From: Eubacteriales Family XIII. Incertae Sedis bacterium | GTDB lineage: Bacteria > Bacillota > Clostridia > Peptostreptococcales > Anaerovoracaceae | Assembly (NCBI GenBank): GCA_031264295.1 | Contig: JAISED010000006.1 | Coordinates: 1 to 41,523 of the forward strand | Direction of reading: 5' to 3' | Length of the DNA: 41,523 bases | Shown here: one piece after another, positions 34,496-41,523 of the stretch | Layout: each line of letters opens with the position of its first letter | Numbering within the stretch: the first letter of the stretch is position 1 | Notes under the pieces: generated by a model | What the model was told of the DNA's origin: nothing | Databases searched by the model: none | The model's input: the letters and a program-made list of their open reading frames with translations, nothing else | Position numbers and translations under genes: made by a program

Positions 34496-36052
34496 ATGCC
34501 GAGCATTGAAGTTCCGAGTATAATAAAACGACCGTTTGAAGAGGTCTCCGTAGAAGATTTTCAACCTGCAGGCTCTTCTCAATCTATACTCCCTGCGGTT
34601 GCTGCGGCAAGCGCAACGCCTTCGCTGACTATTACAGGTAAAACCGCCACTTCGGTGACATTTAACGTTGTGTATCCGGTTTCCGGCGCGAGTGGTAATG
34701 TTTTTATGCTGTTTGATTTTAATCAAGGTTTATCAATACTTCCATCTACCCCATACGGAAATAACTATTACAGGACAAACGGCACATACACCATAAGCGG
34801 TTTGACGCCGGGTGGTATGTATCAGGTGCTGATGTGCTGGTCAACAGATAACGGAGCACATTACGGAGGTGCCAACACTATTTTCAGAAGGGCGCAGCTG
34901 CCGCATAATACAACTGAAACATTAACGACGAACTATGGCTCGTATGTATTTTCAACGATAGAAACAGCGGATAAAGCATTTGCGTCAAGCACTAACTTTA
35001 CGACGTGGCTTTCAAGGATGGACTACGCATATACAACGCTGAAAAGCTTAACCGGGAATACCCCTTATAATGGGTCTAGGATCGAGCTGCGTTCGACTCG
35101 TGAGGATATGAATACTTATTCTCCTGATGGACAGTACTATTGGTATCTGACATGGGCGTATGAGGGAAATCCCGCTAAAATTGCCGAGTTTCACTACAAA
35201 AGCTTAATGAAAAGGCTCGCAGGCGGCGATTGGGGCGACGCGCCCATTCACGAACTCAGTCACGATTTTGACAAATCTGTTTGGACATTTGACGCTGAAG
35301 TGCTGGCGGATTTTAAGGAATACTACGTCGTAGAACAGCTTGCGGCAAAGGTTTACAGACCGGACACAAACAAGTACTACACAGGCTCAGACTTTTATAA
35401 TTTTTTCAAAACTGATCAGTGGGAGAGTTATGACAATACATTCGCAAAGGGCTACTATCATCCGCGCGGATTAACTTCTATTTTAATTCGCATAAAAAAA
35501 AGCATAGGCGCCTGGCTGCCTTTCCAGAAAACTTTTGCGTACATGGGTTCAATACCCGCTAACCAGCAGCCCACGACAGATCTTGAAAAATTCAACCTCT
35601 TTATGACTAAACTGCGCGATTTCTCCGGCACAGACGTATTGGCGCAGTTGAGTTCATTGGAAAAGAGTATTTTGGCAGGCTATTTTGGAGGAACTATAAA
35701 GTATGTAACCAGGGCGATAGTGGTGCTTCCTGGGATTATGGGGAGCAGATTGAGCAGAAACTACGGAACAAGGGTGTGGGAGCCAACCCAATCCGATTTC
35801 AACCCTCTTAACGTTACTCTAGCTAATAATTTTACTGTTAATATGAAGCCCTATTTATACTGCAATGATAATGGTTCCGCCCAATATACTCTAACCCCGG
35901 TCAACGATGAAAAGGGAGCGGATGATGCATACGCGACGCTTATAACTTCTCTGAAGAGTGAATTTACGTCCAAAAATTACAATGTGATTTTTTTCCATAT
36001 GATTGGAGGCTTGATATCGCAAATACCGCCGCAAAACTCGAAAGTGCGTTAG
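34496..36052 (+). CDS. metallopeptidase-lipase fusion protein, N-terminal part (frameshifted)
   Basis: The start at ATG 34496 is favoured by GGGAGG 10 bases upstream; ATG 34466 is in frame but lacks a ribosome site. There is no signal peptide. A fibronectin-like region (about 40-140) is followed by a gluzincin-type zinc site, HELSH (252-256) with a possible third ligand E268 in FDAE. From about 410 on, the protein switches to the start of an LCAT-like alpha/beta hydrolase: AIVVLPGIMGSRLS. Near 35988 a run of seven T shifts the frame. With one more T the text would read VIFFPYDWRLD, the conserved LCAT-family sequence, and continue into the next entry. As given, the frame ends at 36052 with 20 non-homologous residues. 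Confidence 0.75.
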   Translation: MPSIEVPSIIKRPFEEVSVEDFQPAGSSQSILPAVAAASATPSLTITGKTATSVTFNVVYPVSGASGNVFMLFDFNQGLSILPSTPYGNNYYRTNGTYTISGLTPGGMYQVLMCWSTDNGAHYGGANTIFRRAQLPHNTTETLTTNYGSYVFSTIETADKAFASSTNFTTWLSRMDYAYTTLKSLTGNTPYNGSRIELRSTREDMNTYSPDGQYYWYLTWAYEGNPAKIAEFHYKSLMKRLAGGDWGDAPIHELSHDFDKSVWTFDAEVLADFKEYYVVEQLAAKVYRPDTNKYYTGSDFYNFFKTDQWESYDNTFAKGYYHPRGLTSILIRIKKSIGAWLPFQKTFAYMGSIPANQQPTTDLEKFNLFMTKLRDFSGTDVLAQLSSLEKSILAGYFGGTIKYVTRAIVVLPGIMGSRLSRNYGTRVWEPTQSDFNPLNVTLANNFTVNMKPYLYCNDNGSAQYTLTPVNDEKGADDAYATLITSLKSEFTSKNYNVIFFHMIGGLISQIPPQNSKVR

Positions 36053-36066
36053 CCTCATATGATGAG

Positions 36067-37266
36067 GTGTATCTTGTCGCCCATAGTATGGGTGGTCTTG
36101 TCGCTTCGTCGTACATTCGTAGAAGCACGGCGAACCGAAAAAAGGTCAAAGAATTAATCACGATGGGTACCCCGTTCTTAGGTTCAGCTAAGATCATAAA
36201 AGTTTTTGAAACAGGTGATGTATTCAATAATCTTAAAGATTTTGTGATGGCGGAGCATGTTAAAGATATAATACCAAATTATTCATCCGCATATCAATTG
36301 ATTCCAACCATCAGATACCCAAATACAATTCTTAAATACAACAATGCAAGCTATAACTATACTCAATCCATGAGTTTCCTTGGGCAACGGGTATGGGCGC
36401 ACAATACCAGCATTATCAAACCAATGCTCAGTGGCGCGGCAACATTTCATAGCGGGTTGATGAACTACGGTGTGCATGCCTCAGATACTGTACCCCACTA
36501 CTATATTTCAGGGAAAGGTTTAGACACACCTAAAACTGTAATGTATGTTCCGAATGAATTTGGTACTATTGTCATTGGCTATATGGATGTTGAGTCAGGT
36601 GATGGAACAGTAGTAGTGAACAGTTCTGAAAATGGAAATGCCTCCTTGTCATATAGTTATAAAATCAATAATGCCGAACACGGGGCGCTTCCGGGAAACA
36701 CTACTGCGATTCAATATGTAAAAGCGATCCTGAACAATGGTTTCAATTCTTTCCGTTCGGGTTCAGTACCGTCGAATACAAGTTCAGCCAACAACAGAGA
36801 TCCTGAATTCGAATACGATAAGATAACTGTTGTCCTGGAAGGAGCAGATGAGATAAGCCTCGCAGATGAATTCGGAAACACGATAATTGAGGAAGGCGAG
36901 GGCTTGTATGTTCAAGATTCTAAAGGCGACAAAAAGCTCATCGGTTCTGTTTGGGTAATAAACTACGAGACGAGCAGAAAACAGTACAATTTTAATTCAG
37001 GCGAGTACAGCATAAGCTTGTCCGATCCCGGAGATTCCGAAAGTCTTTCTGACGCTCTCGTAATATATACAGAATCCGGAGAATACAAATCCTACGAGGA
37101 ATACGACATGACAGGAGAAGATAGCATACAAATAAACATTGCGCCAAACAAAACAGAAATATTCACCAACAATGATACGGCGCGCCGCCAAAGTATGATT
37201 CTCCCGTCCGCCGTGTGGGATCACGACCGGTTGCAGGAATATAATTCGCAGCTTGTTGTCCAATAG
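36067..37266 (+). CDS. metallopeptidase-lipase fusion protein, C-terminal part (frameshifted)
   Basis: This is the continuation of the preceding protein in another frame. The frame is open from about 35995, so the GTG at 36067 is only a formal start. It contains the nucleophile elbow AHSMGG (serine codon 36085-36087) of an LCAT/PGAP1-like lipase, followed by MGTPFLGSAK. A catalytic aspartate or histidine further on is likely: GDGTVVVNS and AEHGALPGN have the usual look of the acid and base segments. The last 130 residues are acidic and beta-rich. A single-base indel at 35988-35994 would restore a protein of about 923 residues. Whether the lesion is real, a sequencing error or a slippage switch is open. 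Confidence 0.75.
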   Translation: MYLVAHSMGGLVASSYIRRSTANRKKVKELITMGTPFLGSAKIIKVFETGDVFNNLKDFVMAEHVKDIIPNYSSAYQLIPTIRYPNTILKYNNASYNYTQSMSFLGQRVWAHNTSIIKPMLSGAATFHSGLMNYGVHASDTVPHYYISGKGLDTPKTVMYVPNEFGTIVIGYMDVESGDGTVVVNSSENGNASLSYSYKINNAEHGALPGNTTAIQYVKAILNNGFNSFRSGSVPSNTSSANNRDPEFEYDKITVVLEGADEISLADEFGNTIIEEGEGLYVQDSKGDKKLIGSVWVINYETSRKQYNFNSGEYSISLSDPGDSESLSDALVIYTESGEYKSYEEYDMTGEDSIQINIAPNKTEIFTNNDTARRQSMILPSAVWDHDRLQEYNSQLVVQ

Positions 37267-37427
37267 CCGTTGCGTGAGAAGGCTTTGTGGTTCGGTTTTG
37301 AACATATAAATCAAATTATTCTTTATTTTGCCGCTCTGCTTTACTTGTAATATTACGTAGGTAGGGCGGCATGTAAATTTAAGGGTGTACAGTGAGACTG
37401 CCGTTTAATCGACTTAAGGTGAAGCGA

Positions 37428-38258
37428 ATGTGGATGAACGAGAAAGTAGGATGTATAATCGTCAAAGCACTTTTTCTTATTTTAGGACTCCCGTTTGGGT
37501 GGATCATTTGCTTTGTGGCTTGGTATTCGAGCGGTCTCTTTGCCGGCATCCTGCATTATATCATAATAATATCAGATATTGGGTTAACAGCATCAGGTTA
37601 TGTATTTGATGTATATATAGGAATAATAGTTGGCGTCATTGGTCTGCTTATATGTTTATTAATCAAGAAATCATCGCATTTTGATTGTTCAGTAGAAATG
37701 TTTTTCGTAATGGTGTTTTATGTACTGCTCTTTCTCTATGCTGATGCGCATTCATCTGGCGGATTCATTTCCGGTTTTGAGTTGATGTTAGCGAAATGGT
37801 ATTTTTACGGAGCGATAACTTTCGCTGTAATCAAAATCCTCACTTACGTCATCTCGATCACCATCTTAGGCAAGAAAAACAATCCCCGAATGTCATTTTT
37901 CCTTATTACTGTATTGACGGGGTGGATCATATTTGCCGCTTTCGGCGCGCCGCTTTATCTTGTACTCAAACCATCGGTGCATATGCCTGTGTTAGCCGGA
38001 GTTTTGATATGTACCGCAAGTTTGACTCTCTGTCTATTACTGAAAAAACGTCTGTGCTTTGAACCTTCTTTAGAAATAATCAGCGTTATGCTCATGTACG
38101 GAGGCGGGGTTCTTTCCTATGAATTGTATTTTAGGGAAAGCCTGATACCATTCATGCCAAAGTTCGCGCTTACGTACTGTTACATTTGGGCTTTGGTATT
38201 TTATGTGTTTGCCCGTCTGATAATAAAAGCGGGCGACTTTATTGCGAATGAGTTCTAA
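37428..38258 (+). CDS. multi-pass membrane protein, unknown function
   Basis: About eight hydrophobic helices cover this 276-residue protein. The ATG at 37428 is chosen because AAGGTG lies 6 bases upstream; a GTG at 37392 is a less likely longer start. Two halves look loosely similar (KALFLILGLPFGWIICF and FFLITVLTGWIIFAAF, each followed by helices and a Leu-Leu-Lys-Lys end), which suggests an internal duplication. No transport or enzyme motif is recognised. It stands alone between the lipase gene and the GIY-YIG gene. Confidence 0.65.
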   Translation: MWMNEKVGCIIVKALFLILGLPFGWIICFVAWYSSGLFAGILHYIIIISDIGLTASGYVFDVYIGIIVGVIGLLICLLIKKSSHFDCSVEMFFVMVFYVLLFLYADAHSSGGFISGFELMLAKWYFYGAITFAVIKILTYVISITILGKKNNPRMSFFLITVLTGWIIFAAFGAPLYLVLKPSVHMPVLAGVLICTASLTLCLLLKKRLCFEPSLEIISVMLMYGGGVLSYELYFRESLIPFMPKFALTYCYIWALVFYVFARLIIKAGDFIANEF

Positions 38259-38359
38259 TACGAATGCGTGTCAAAATAAATTGAACTATAGTTCCCGAGA
38301 GAATTAACACAACACCGAACTTGTCAGTACGGGGAAGTGCAGGCTCTGCGAGGGTGATA

Positions 38360-38710
38360 CTAATAAAATTGCTCGTCACGCAATTTGTCGAGCCATAATT
38401 CCCGCAAGGTTTTAAGATCTTCTTTGAACTCTGAATCTGTTTGCGTTTCACCTTTTTCGAGTTCTTCCAAAATCTCAAAAACAAAGGGCGGGTTGTCAGA
38501 CCATTCGACGCGCAATTTAGGGTGATAGCATGCGCCGGTTCTTTTCATGAAGTCAAAACGATTGTGGCTGCCATTCATGTCTCCCGTGCTGTCAAGCAAT
38601 CTTTTGCCGTGATTTGTATTGCGTATTGCGAACACGCCGCCGATTATTTTTCGTTCTTGATATGCGGATAAAAGCGCTTTTCTCGTTTCGGATTTCATAT
38701 GTTCATTCAT
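38360..38710 (-). CDS. GIY-YIG nuclease family protein
   Basis: The protein of about 112-116 residues fits a compact Firmicute GIY-YIG group. It has IIGGVFAIRNTNHGKRLL at the N-terminus, GSHNRFDFMKRTG in the middle and FEILEELEKGETQTDSEFK with LKTLRELWLDKL at the end. The GIY and YIG elements are degenerate (IGGVFAIRN). Start codons at 38710 or 38698 are both possible: AAAGG lies too close to the first and 13 bases from the second. An open extension to 38779 has no family support. Cellular role unknown; such proteins are often found near mobile or defence genes. Confidence 0.72.
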   Translation of the reverse strand: MNEHMKSETRKALLSAYQERKIIGGVFAIRNTNHGKRLLDSTGDMNGSHNRFDFMKRTGACYHPKLRVEWSDNPPFVFEILEELEKGETQTDSEFKEDLKTLRELWLDKLRDEQFY

Positions 38711-38781
38711 GCCTTTCTGATTTTTTAAACACCTGTCCACCACGTACTGACAGCTTATTATAGCACAATTCCAACACAAAT

Positions 38782-38862
38782 TATTATCTAAATGTCAACA
38801 ATGAAGCCGGATACGCAGAGTTTCACTATATATTTACCTTCGAAAGCGGTGATGTAGATTAT
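38782..38862 (+). repeat. 81-bp copied fragment of the AAA ATPase gene
   Basis: Bases 38782-38862 equal bases 33073-33153 of the AAA ATPase gene except for one substitution (C for T, Val to Ala). The fragment is isolated: no other part of the ATPase gene is next to it. It keeps the plus orientation and lies between the GIY-YIG gene and the zinc-ribbon membrane protein gene. Confidence 0.92.
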
Positions 38863-38917
38863 GTCGTCTATTCGCTTAAGTATTTCATCTAAGTGTATTT
38901 TTGAAGAAATTCGAGAA

Positions 38918-40000
38918 CTAATAGGGCGGAGCAACACTTTCAATACGCATGAAACTACAATCGCTACATTGCCATTTAGTGACATGTCCCACGCATGGTT
39001 CCCCGTGACAACTGCCGCAATTAGAATTGGAACCGCCATAGTCAATATAATGGCATCTATCCCCGCTAGTAGTATGTTCTATGCATATCTTTCCCCCGCA
39101 TTTTGGACATTCGCCGGTGTCCAGTTTCTTTTTTATCTCTTCTCTTGCCCTTTCTCTTTGCGCTGATTCAGCTTCCCGGCGCTTCCTTTCAGCTCGCGCT
39201 ATGGCCTCCCTGCGCTCCCTTTCTGGCCTTGTCCGTTCCCATTCAGCCTCTTCAGCCTTTCTTTCAGCATCCCATTTAGCTTTCGCGTCTTCATAATCCG
39301 CTCGCAGTTTCGGATATGCAGATTGGGCCGCAATCAAGTCTGGAAGACCTGTAAGTATGCCTATCAATAATACTATTCCCGAAGCAATAGGCGACCAGCA
39401 AATATACGTATCCTCATTCGGCAAATTACGCATTAGCATAGACAAATTCCAGATTATTTCATATAGCGCGCATGTTGCACCATACAAAATGATTAATACC
39501 CCTGAAACAATCCCAAGCGCAATATACCCTTCCGATTCTAGCTCGTTTGCAACACCTGAATATACACCATACGCAATTCCCGGTAACCATATACAGCTAG
39601 TAAAATAAAGTAGCGCAATAACCAAAGAGAGCAAACCCACTGGCAAAATGATTAATATTGAAAGAATGCCAAATGATAGAGAAAATTCAACAATCTCCAC
39701 AAAAAAGATCATCAAAAAGATCACAACCTTTATCGCGGCAAATGCTGAAAGCGCAACTATGCCAAACAAAGTTATGCTATTTAGGCAATATTCGGTAAAT
39801 ACTGGTTTGCTTGGTTCTATTGGTTCCATTGACTTATCATACATTCTGAAATGCCTCTCTAAACAATTCCGTCTGTCGAACAAATGGGGGACTTCTATTC
39901 CATCAAGGCTAGCCTTATTCCTTCCCCAACGGGACATGCTCATTGAATCCCTATCTTTGTGTCTTTGATGGAAATCGTTAACATGTTCCTTTCTTAACAT
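38918..40000 (-). CDS. membrane protein with coiled coil and cysteine-rich zinc-ribbon tail
   Basis: This 360-residue protein has a cytoplasmic-looking N-terminus (about 1-75) and five or so membrane helices (about 76-225). A highly charged Arg/Glu/Ala coiled coil (about 232-305) follows. The C-terminal zinc-binding region (about 310-360) has CPKCGG, CGSCHGEPC and CSDC elements. The family is not recognised. The architecture suggests a membrane sensor or scaffold with a nucleic-acid or protein-binding zinc module on the inside. The start at 40000 has AAGGA too close; an internal ATG at 39943 is an alternative. A promoter (TTGTAA, 16 bases, GATAAT; 40114-40087, minus) and palindromes lie upstream. 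Confidence 0.65.
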   Translation of the reverse strand: MLRKEHVNDFHQRHKDRDSMSMSRWGRNKASLDGIEVPHLFDRRNCLERHFRMYDKSMEPIEPSKPVFTEYCLNSITLFGIVALSAFAAIKVVIFLMIFFVEIVEFSLSFGILSILIILPVGLLSLVIALLYFTSCIWLPGIAYGVYSGVANELESEGYIALGIVSGVLIILYGATCALYEIIWNLSMLMRNLPNEDTYICWSPIASGIVLLIGILTGLPDLIAAQSAYPKLRADYEDAKAKWDAERKAEEAEWERTRPERERREAIARAERKRREAESAQRERAREEIKKKLDTGECPKCGGKICIEHTTSGDRCHYIDYGGSNSNCGSCHGEPCVGHVTKWQCSDCSFMRIESVAPPY

Positions 40001-40016
40001 TTCCTTGACTCTTCTC

Positions 40017-40190
40017 CATTGCCAAAAGGTAAACCTTTTGACAATGGGCGATTTTAAGCATAAAGATCACTAAGACCCTCAAAAATATTATCAATAATGT
40101 AATGTTTTTTACAAAAGTACTTGTGTTTTATTCGAAAATTTGATAAACTTTTGAATTGCTAGAGTATGTCAAAAGGTTTGCTTTTTGGCA
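40017..40190. repeat. pair of inverted palindromic boxes around a promoter
   Basis: The palindrome at 40017-40046 has arms CATTG-x-CAAAAGGT and ACCTTTTG-x-CAATG. A 23-base box at 40168-40190 repeats it on the opposite strand with two mismatches (GTCAAAAGGTTT in common). The pair encloses about 120 AT-rich bases with the predicted promoter of the membrane zinc-ribbon gene. They may be operator sites that loop the DNA, or the ends of a small transposon remnant. Confidence 0.55.
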
Positions 40191-40277
40191 CATTTCCCAT
40201 TTAATTGTAGCTTATAGTTTCCAACATAACTGTCAAACAAAGAACCACGTGCGCTTTCACCCTTAGCCGATCCTATA

Positions 40278-40447
40278 GTGGAGGCGATTTTTATTGATGC
40301 GAAAAACGCAGGACTCGCGGCTGCAAGTCTCGTCGGCGCCGTCAAAGACGCGGGCTATGGCAAGATAAACGGAGAGGTGTCTAATCAGGATTACTACAAT
40401 AAAGCTCAGCTCGTTGTCGCGGCAATGGATCAGTACGCGCGATCTGT
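40278..40447 (+). pseudogene. fragment of an FMN-binding lipoprotein gene
   Basis: The frame starting near 40278 contains GAVKDAGYGKINGEVSNQDY followed by YNKAQLVVAAM, which matches the middle of the FMN-binding lipoprotein at 32244-32666. DNA identity begins at 40334 (source 32447) and ends near 40447, with several silent and a few missense changes. A two-base loss (GCGC for GCGCGC, about 40437-40440) shifts the frame. There is no signal peptide and no TGAT flavinylation site. The upstream part (VEAIFIDAKNAG) is not from the 32-kb gene, so the source may be a longer paralogue elsewhere. Confidence 0.85.
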
Positions 40448-40451
40448 GTTA

Positions 40452-40590
40452 CTATTCACAGTCGCGTTCTCCGTGCTTTAATGCATCAAGAAAATCGGCA
40501 GGTGTGACCGTAGTGATCTTGCCGTCCTTAAAACCGCTCATGTCACGAGTGACTCAAGCAGAACATCAAATTGAGCATTTTTATTGACAT
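40452..40590 (-). pseudogene. remnant of a PIN-domain toxin gene (C-terminal part)
   Basis: On the minus strand the frame ending at TAG 40454-40452 reads VTRDMSGFKDGKITTVTP followed by ADFLDALKHG, the typical end of a VapC-like PIN toxin (VTRD loop with the conserved acidic residue, then TP-x-xFL). Upstream of this, a second frame reads NKNAQFDVLLESLVT, so one frameshift separates the two pieces. The N-terminal half is missing. It abuts the FMN-binding fragment and ends where the promoter of the CptIN locus begins. Confidence 0.72.
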
Positions 40591-40612
40591 ATTTTTAGTT
40601 TCTGTATATAAT
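40584..40612 (+). promoter_or_regulatory. consensus promoter of the type III toxin-antitoxin locus
   Basis: TTGACA (40584-40589), 17 bases, TATAAT (40607-40612): a perfect match to the housekeeping sigma consensus. Transcription would start near 40619 and cover the repeats, the hairpin and the toxin gene. Such strength is expected, since the antitoxin RNA must be in excess. Confidence 0.88.
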
Positions 40613-40639
40613 ATTGACATAGGGACGGTTCCTAAAAGA

Positions 40640-40738
40640 AAAGTTTCTCGCTACCGGCAATGCGAATGATAAGTATGCCGTGAAACAGTAGTTCGCTACC
40701 GGCAATGCGAATAATAAGTATGCCGTGAACAAGTTTAC
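40640..40738 (+). ncRNA. CptI-like antitoxin RNA made of two 45-nt repeats
   Basis: A 36-base core (starting CGCTACCGGCAATGCGAAT) at 40649-40684 recurs at 40694-40729 with one difference, giving a repeat period of 45 bases. Each copy contains the complementary ends CGGCA and TGCCG that can form a stem or pseudoknot. The array lies between a consensus promoter and a hairpin terminator, directly ahead of a CptN-like endoribonuclease gene. This is the standard plan of type III toxin-antitoxin loci, in which the toxin cuts the precursor into single repeats that bind and inhibit it. From memory, CptI repeats are about 45 nt. Exact processing sites cannot be set from sequence. Confidence 0.82.
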
Positions 40739-40765
40739 AAGCCCTCTGCTTAGGCAGGGGCTTGT
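40737..40765 (+). terminator. attenuating hairpin between antitoxin RNA and toxin gene
   Basis: ACAAGCCC-T-CTGC pairs with GCAG-GGGCTTGT (one bulged base, four-base loop), followed by ACTTTAAAG. In type III systems a terminator here lets most transcripts stop after the antitoxin repeats and only a few reach the toxin gene. Confidence 0.75.
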
Positions 40766-40785
40766 ACTTTAAAGGGAACAATCTT

Positions 40786-41277
40786 ATGAAACCGGAAATC
40801 GGAAGTGTATATTTTGTATCGGATGTTTTTTTTGAAAAAGTGAACGATCCGTTCCTGAAAATCAATTATGAAATAAACAAACGGCCGCATTACTTTGCTT
40901 TTCAAGATAAGTCCACTTTCTTATATTGGCTTGTTCCGTGCAGTTCCAAAGTAAATAAATACGAAAATATTATTGAAAAGAAGAAAGATCAACACAAACC
41001 CACGGACACAATCAAAATAGTCAAGATACAAGATCAAAAAACAGTCCTACTATTTCAAGATATGTTTCCTGCGACAGCCAACTATATTACAGATCTTTAC
41101 ATAAGAGGCGGACAGCCTTATCGTATAGCCGATCTCAAATTAGTGGCTGAGCTCGAAAAAAATGCTCAAAAGGTAATTACTCTTTTGCGTCGCGGGATTA
41201 AATTTACGCCTACACAACCGGATGCAAACCGTATTGAAAAGCTTATGATAGCTGAATTGTTGCCTGAAAATGAGTAA
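40786..41277 (+). CDS. type III toxin-antitoxin endoribonuclease toxin, CptN-like
   Basis: The start is ATG 40786 with AAAGGGA 8 bases upstream; the in-frame ATG 40762 lies within the hairpin and is rejected. The 163-residue protein has the pattern I recall for CptN (ToxN/AbiQ superfamily) toxins: IGSVYFVSDVFFEKVNDPFL, RPHYFAF, YWLVPCSSKVNKYENII, LLFQDMFPAT and LLRRGIKFTPTQPDA near the end. These toxins cut RNA and are held by the small RNA encoded just upstream. The protein seems intact, and the whole locus (promoter, two repeats, hairpin, toxin) is complete. The stop overlaps the start of a response regulator gene by 8 bases. Confidence 0.85.
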   Translation: MKPEIGSVYFVSDVFFEKVNDPFLKINYEINKRPHYFAFQDKSTFLYWLVPCSSKVNKYENIIEKKKDQHKPTDTIKIVKIQDQKTVLLFQDMFPATANYITDLYIRGGQPYRIADLKLVAELEKNAQKVITLLRRGIKFTPTQPDANRIEKLMIAELLPENE

Positions 41278-41523
41278 CTCTCCATATTTGAAGGAAAAAA
41301 TACTTATCGTTGAGGATGAGAGAGAAATCGCCGACCTTATCGAGCTGTATCTTCTCAACGAGGATTTCGACGTGCGGAAGTTCTGCACGGCAAAAGAGGC
41401 TCTTGCTTGCATCGCGGACGAGGAGTTTGACCTCGCCGTACTGGACCTCATGCTGCCGGACGCGGACGGCTTCAGCGTCTGCCGTAAAATCCGCGAGTCA
41501 TATACATATCCCATCATCATGCT
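41270..41523 (+). CDS. response regulator, N-terminal receiver domain (cut by window edge)
   Basis: A frame from ATG 41270 runs to the end of the window (84 codons). It reads KILIVEDEREIADLIELYLL and then LAVLDLMLPDADGFSVCRKI, a CheY-like receiver with the acidic pocket (ED) and phospho-acceptor aspartate in LDLML. The N-terminal sequence is close to VanR-type OmpR-family regulators (EIADLIELYL, CRKIRESYTYPIIML). The DNA-binding part lies beyond the window. The start is uncertain because no good ribosome site precedes 41270; TTG 41288 is an alternative. The overlap with the toxin gene may be accidental. Confidence 0.85.
   Translation, partial: MSNSPYLKEKILIVEDEREIADLIELYLLNEDFDVRKFCTAKEALACIADEEFDLAVLDLMLPDADGFSVCRKIRESYTYPIIM

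Noticed and set aside
40632..40865. 77-codon minus-strand frame with repeated HGILIIRIAGSE
   Set aside because: The apparent protein repeat is the antisense translation of the two antitoxin RNA repeats.

Overview
The window looks like a chromosomal segment of a Gram-positive, Clostridia-type bacterium (Bacillota). The signs are S-layer-homology and bacterial Ig-like exoproteins, lipoproteins with Gram-positive lipoboxes, strong AGGAGG-type ribosome sites, a VanR-like response regulator and Firmicute-type toxin-antitoxin genes. The genus cannot be fixed from the sequence alone. No rRNA, tRNA, CRISPR array or intact transposase was seen.

Layout. 1-1073: the tail of a RelB/DinJ antitoxin, its PIN-domain toxin, and a small stretch with weak or orphan reading frames. 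1025-2328 (minus): class II aldolase and a glyoxalase-II-like metallo-hydrolase. 2537-6931 (plus): a potassium uptake cassette of trkA followed by two different trkH genes. 6975-10851 (minus): RNase R and RecQ. 11040-24698 (minus): five exported proteins, namely a two-headed SGNH/GDSL esterase, an Ig-like protein, a GH43 glycosidase with carbohydrate-binding modules, a two-repeat surface protein, and a 1603-residue SLH protein made of two near-identical 652-residue repeats. 25119-32666 (plus): an iron uptake operon (FTR1 permease, P19 lipoprotein, DUF2318 membrane protein, two FtsX-type permeases, an ABC ATPase, an FMN-binding lipoprotein). 32842-41523: a patchwork accessory region with an AAA ATPase and a decayed partner, a frameshifted metallopeptidase-lipase, membrane proteins, a GIY-YIG protein, copied gene fragments, a PIN-toxin remnant, a complete type III toxin-antitoxin module of the CptIN kind, and the start of a response regulator.

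The most coherent system is the iron block. The gene set matches the Campylobacter Cj1658-Cj1663 (FTR1-P19) arrangement, but the thioredoxin-like genes are replaced by a lipoprotein with a flavinylation motif. The SLH protein is transcribed divergently, and the shared intergenic region carries four GTTAG-N6-CTAAC type palindromes (plus extra half-sites) laid out on an 11-bp period, suggesting common metal-dependent control by a DtxR-like regulator. The spacers of this operon carry their own unrelated tandem repeats (18, 19, 26, 37 and 38 bp units), and a 36-bp repeat lies inside the ATPase gene.

The right-hand end is built from pieces. An 81-bp part of the AAA ATPase gene and about 115 bp of an FMN-binding gene reappear as isolated fragments near 38.8 and 40.4 kb. 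Next to them lies the CptIN locus: a consensus promoter, two 45-nt repeats, a hairpin terminator and the endoribonuclease toxin gene, all easily missed because the antitoxin is an RNA.
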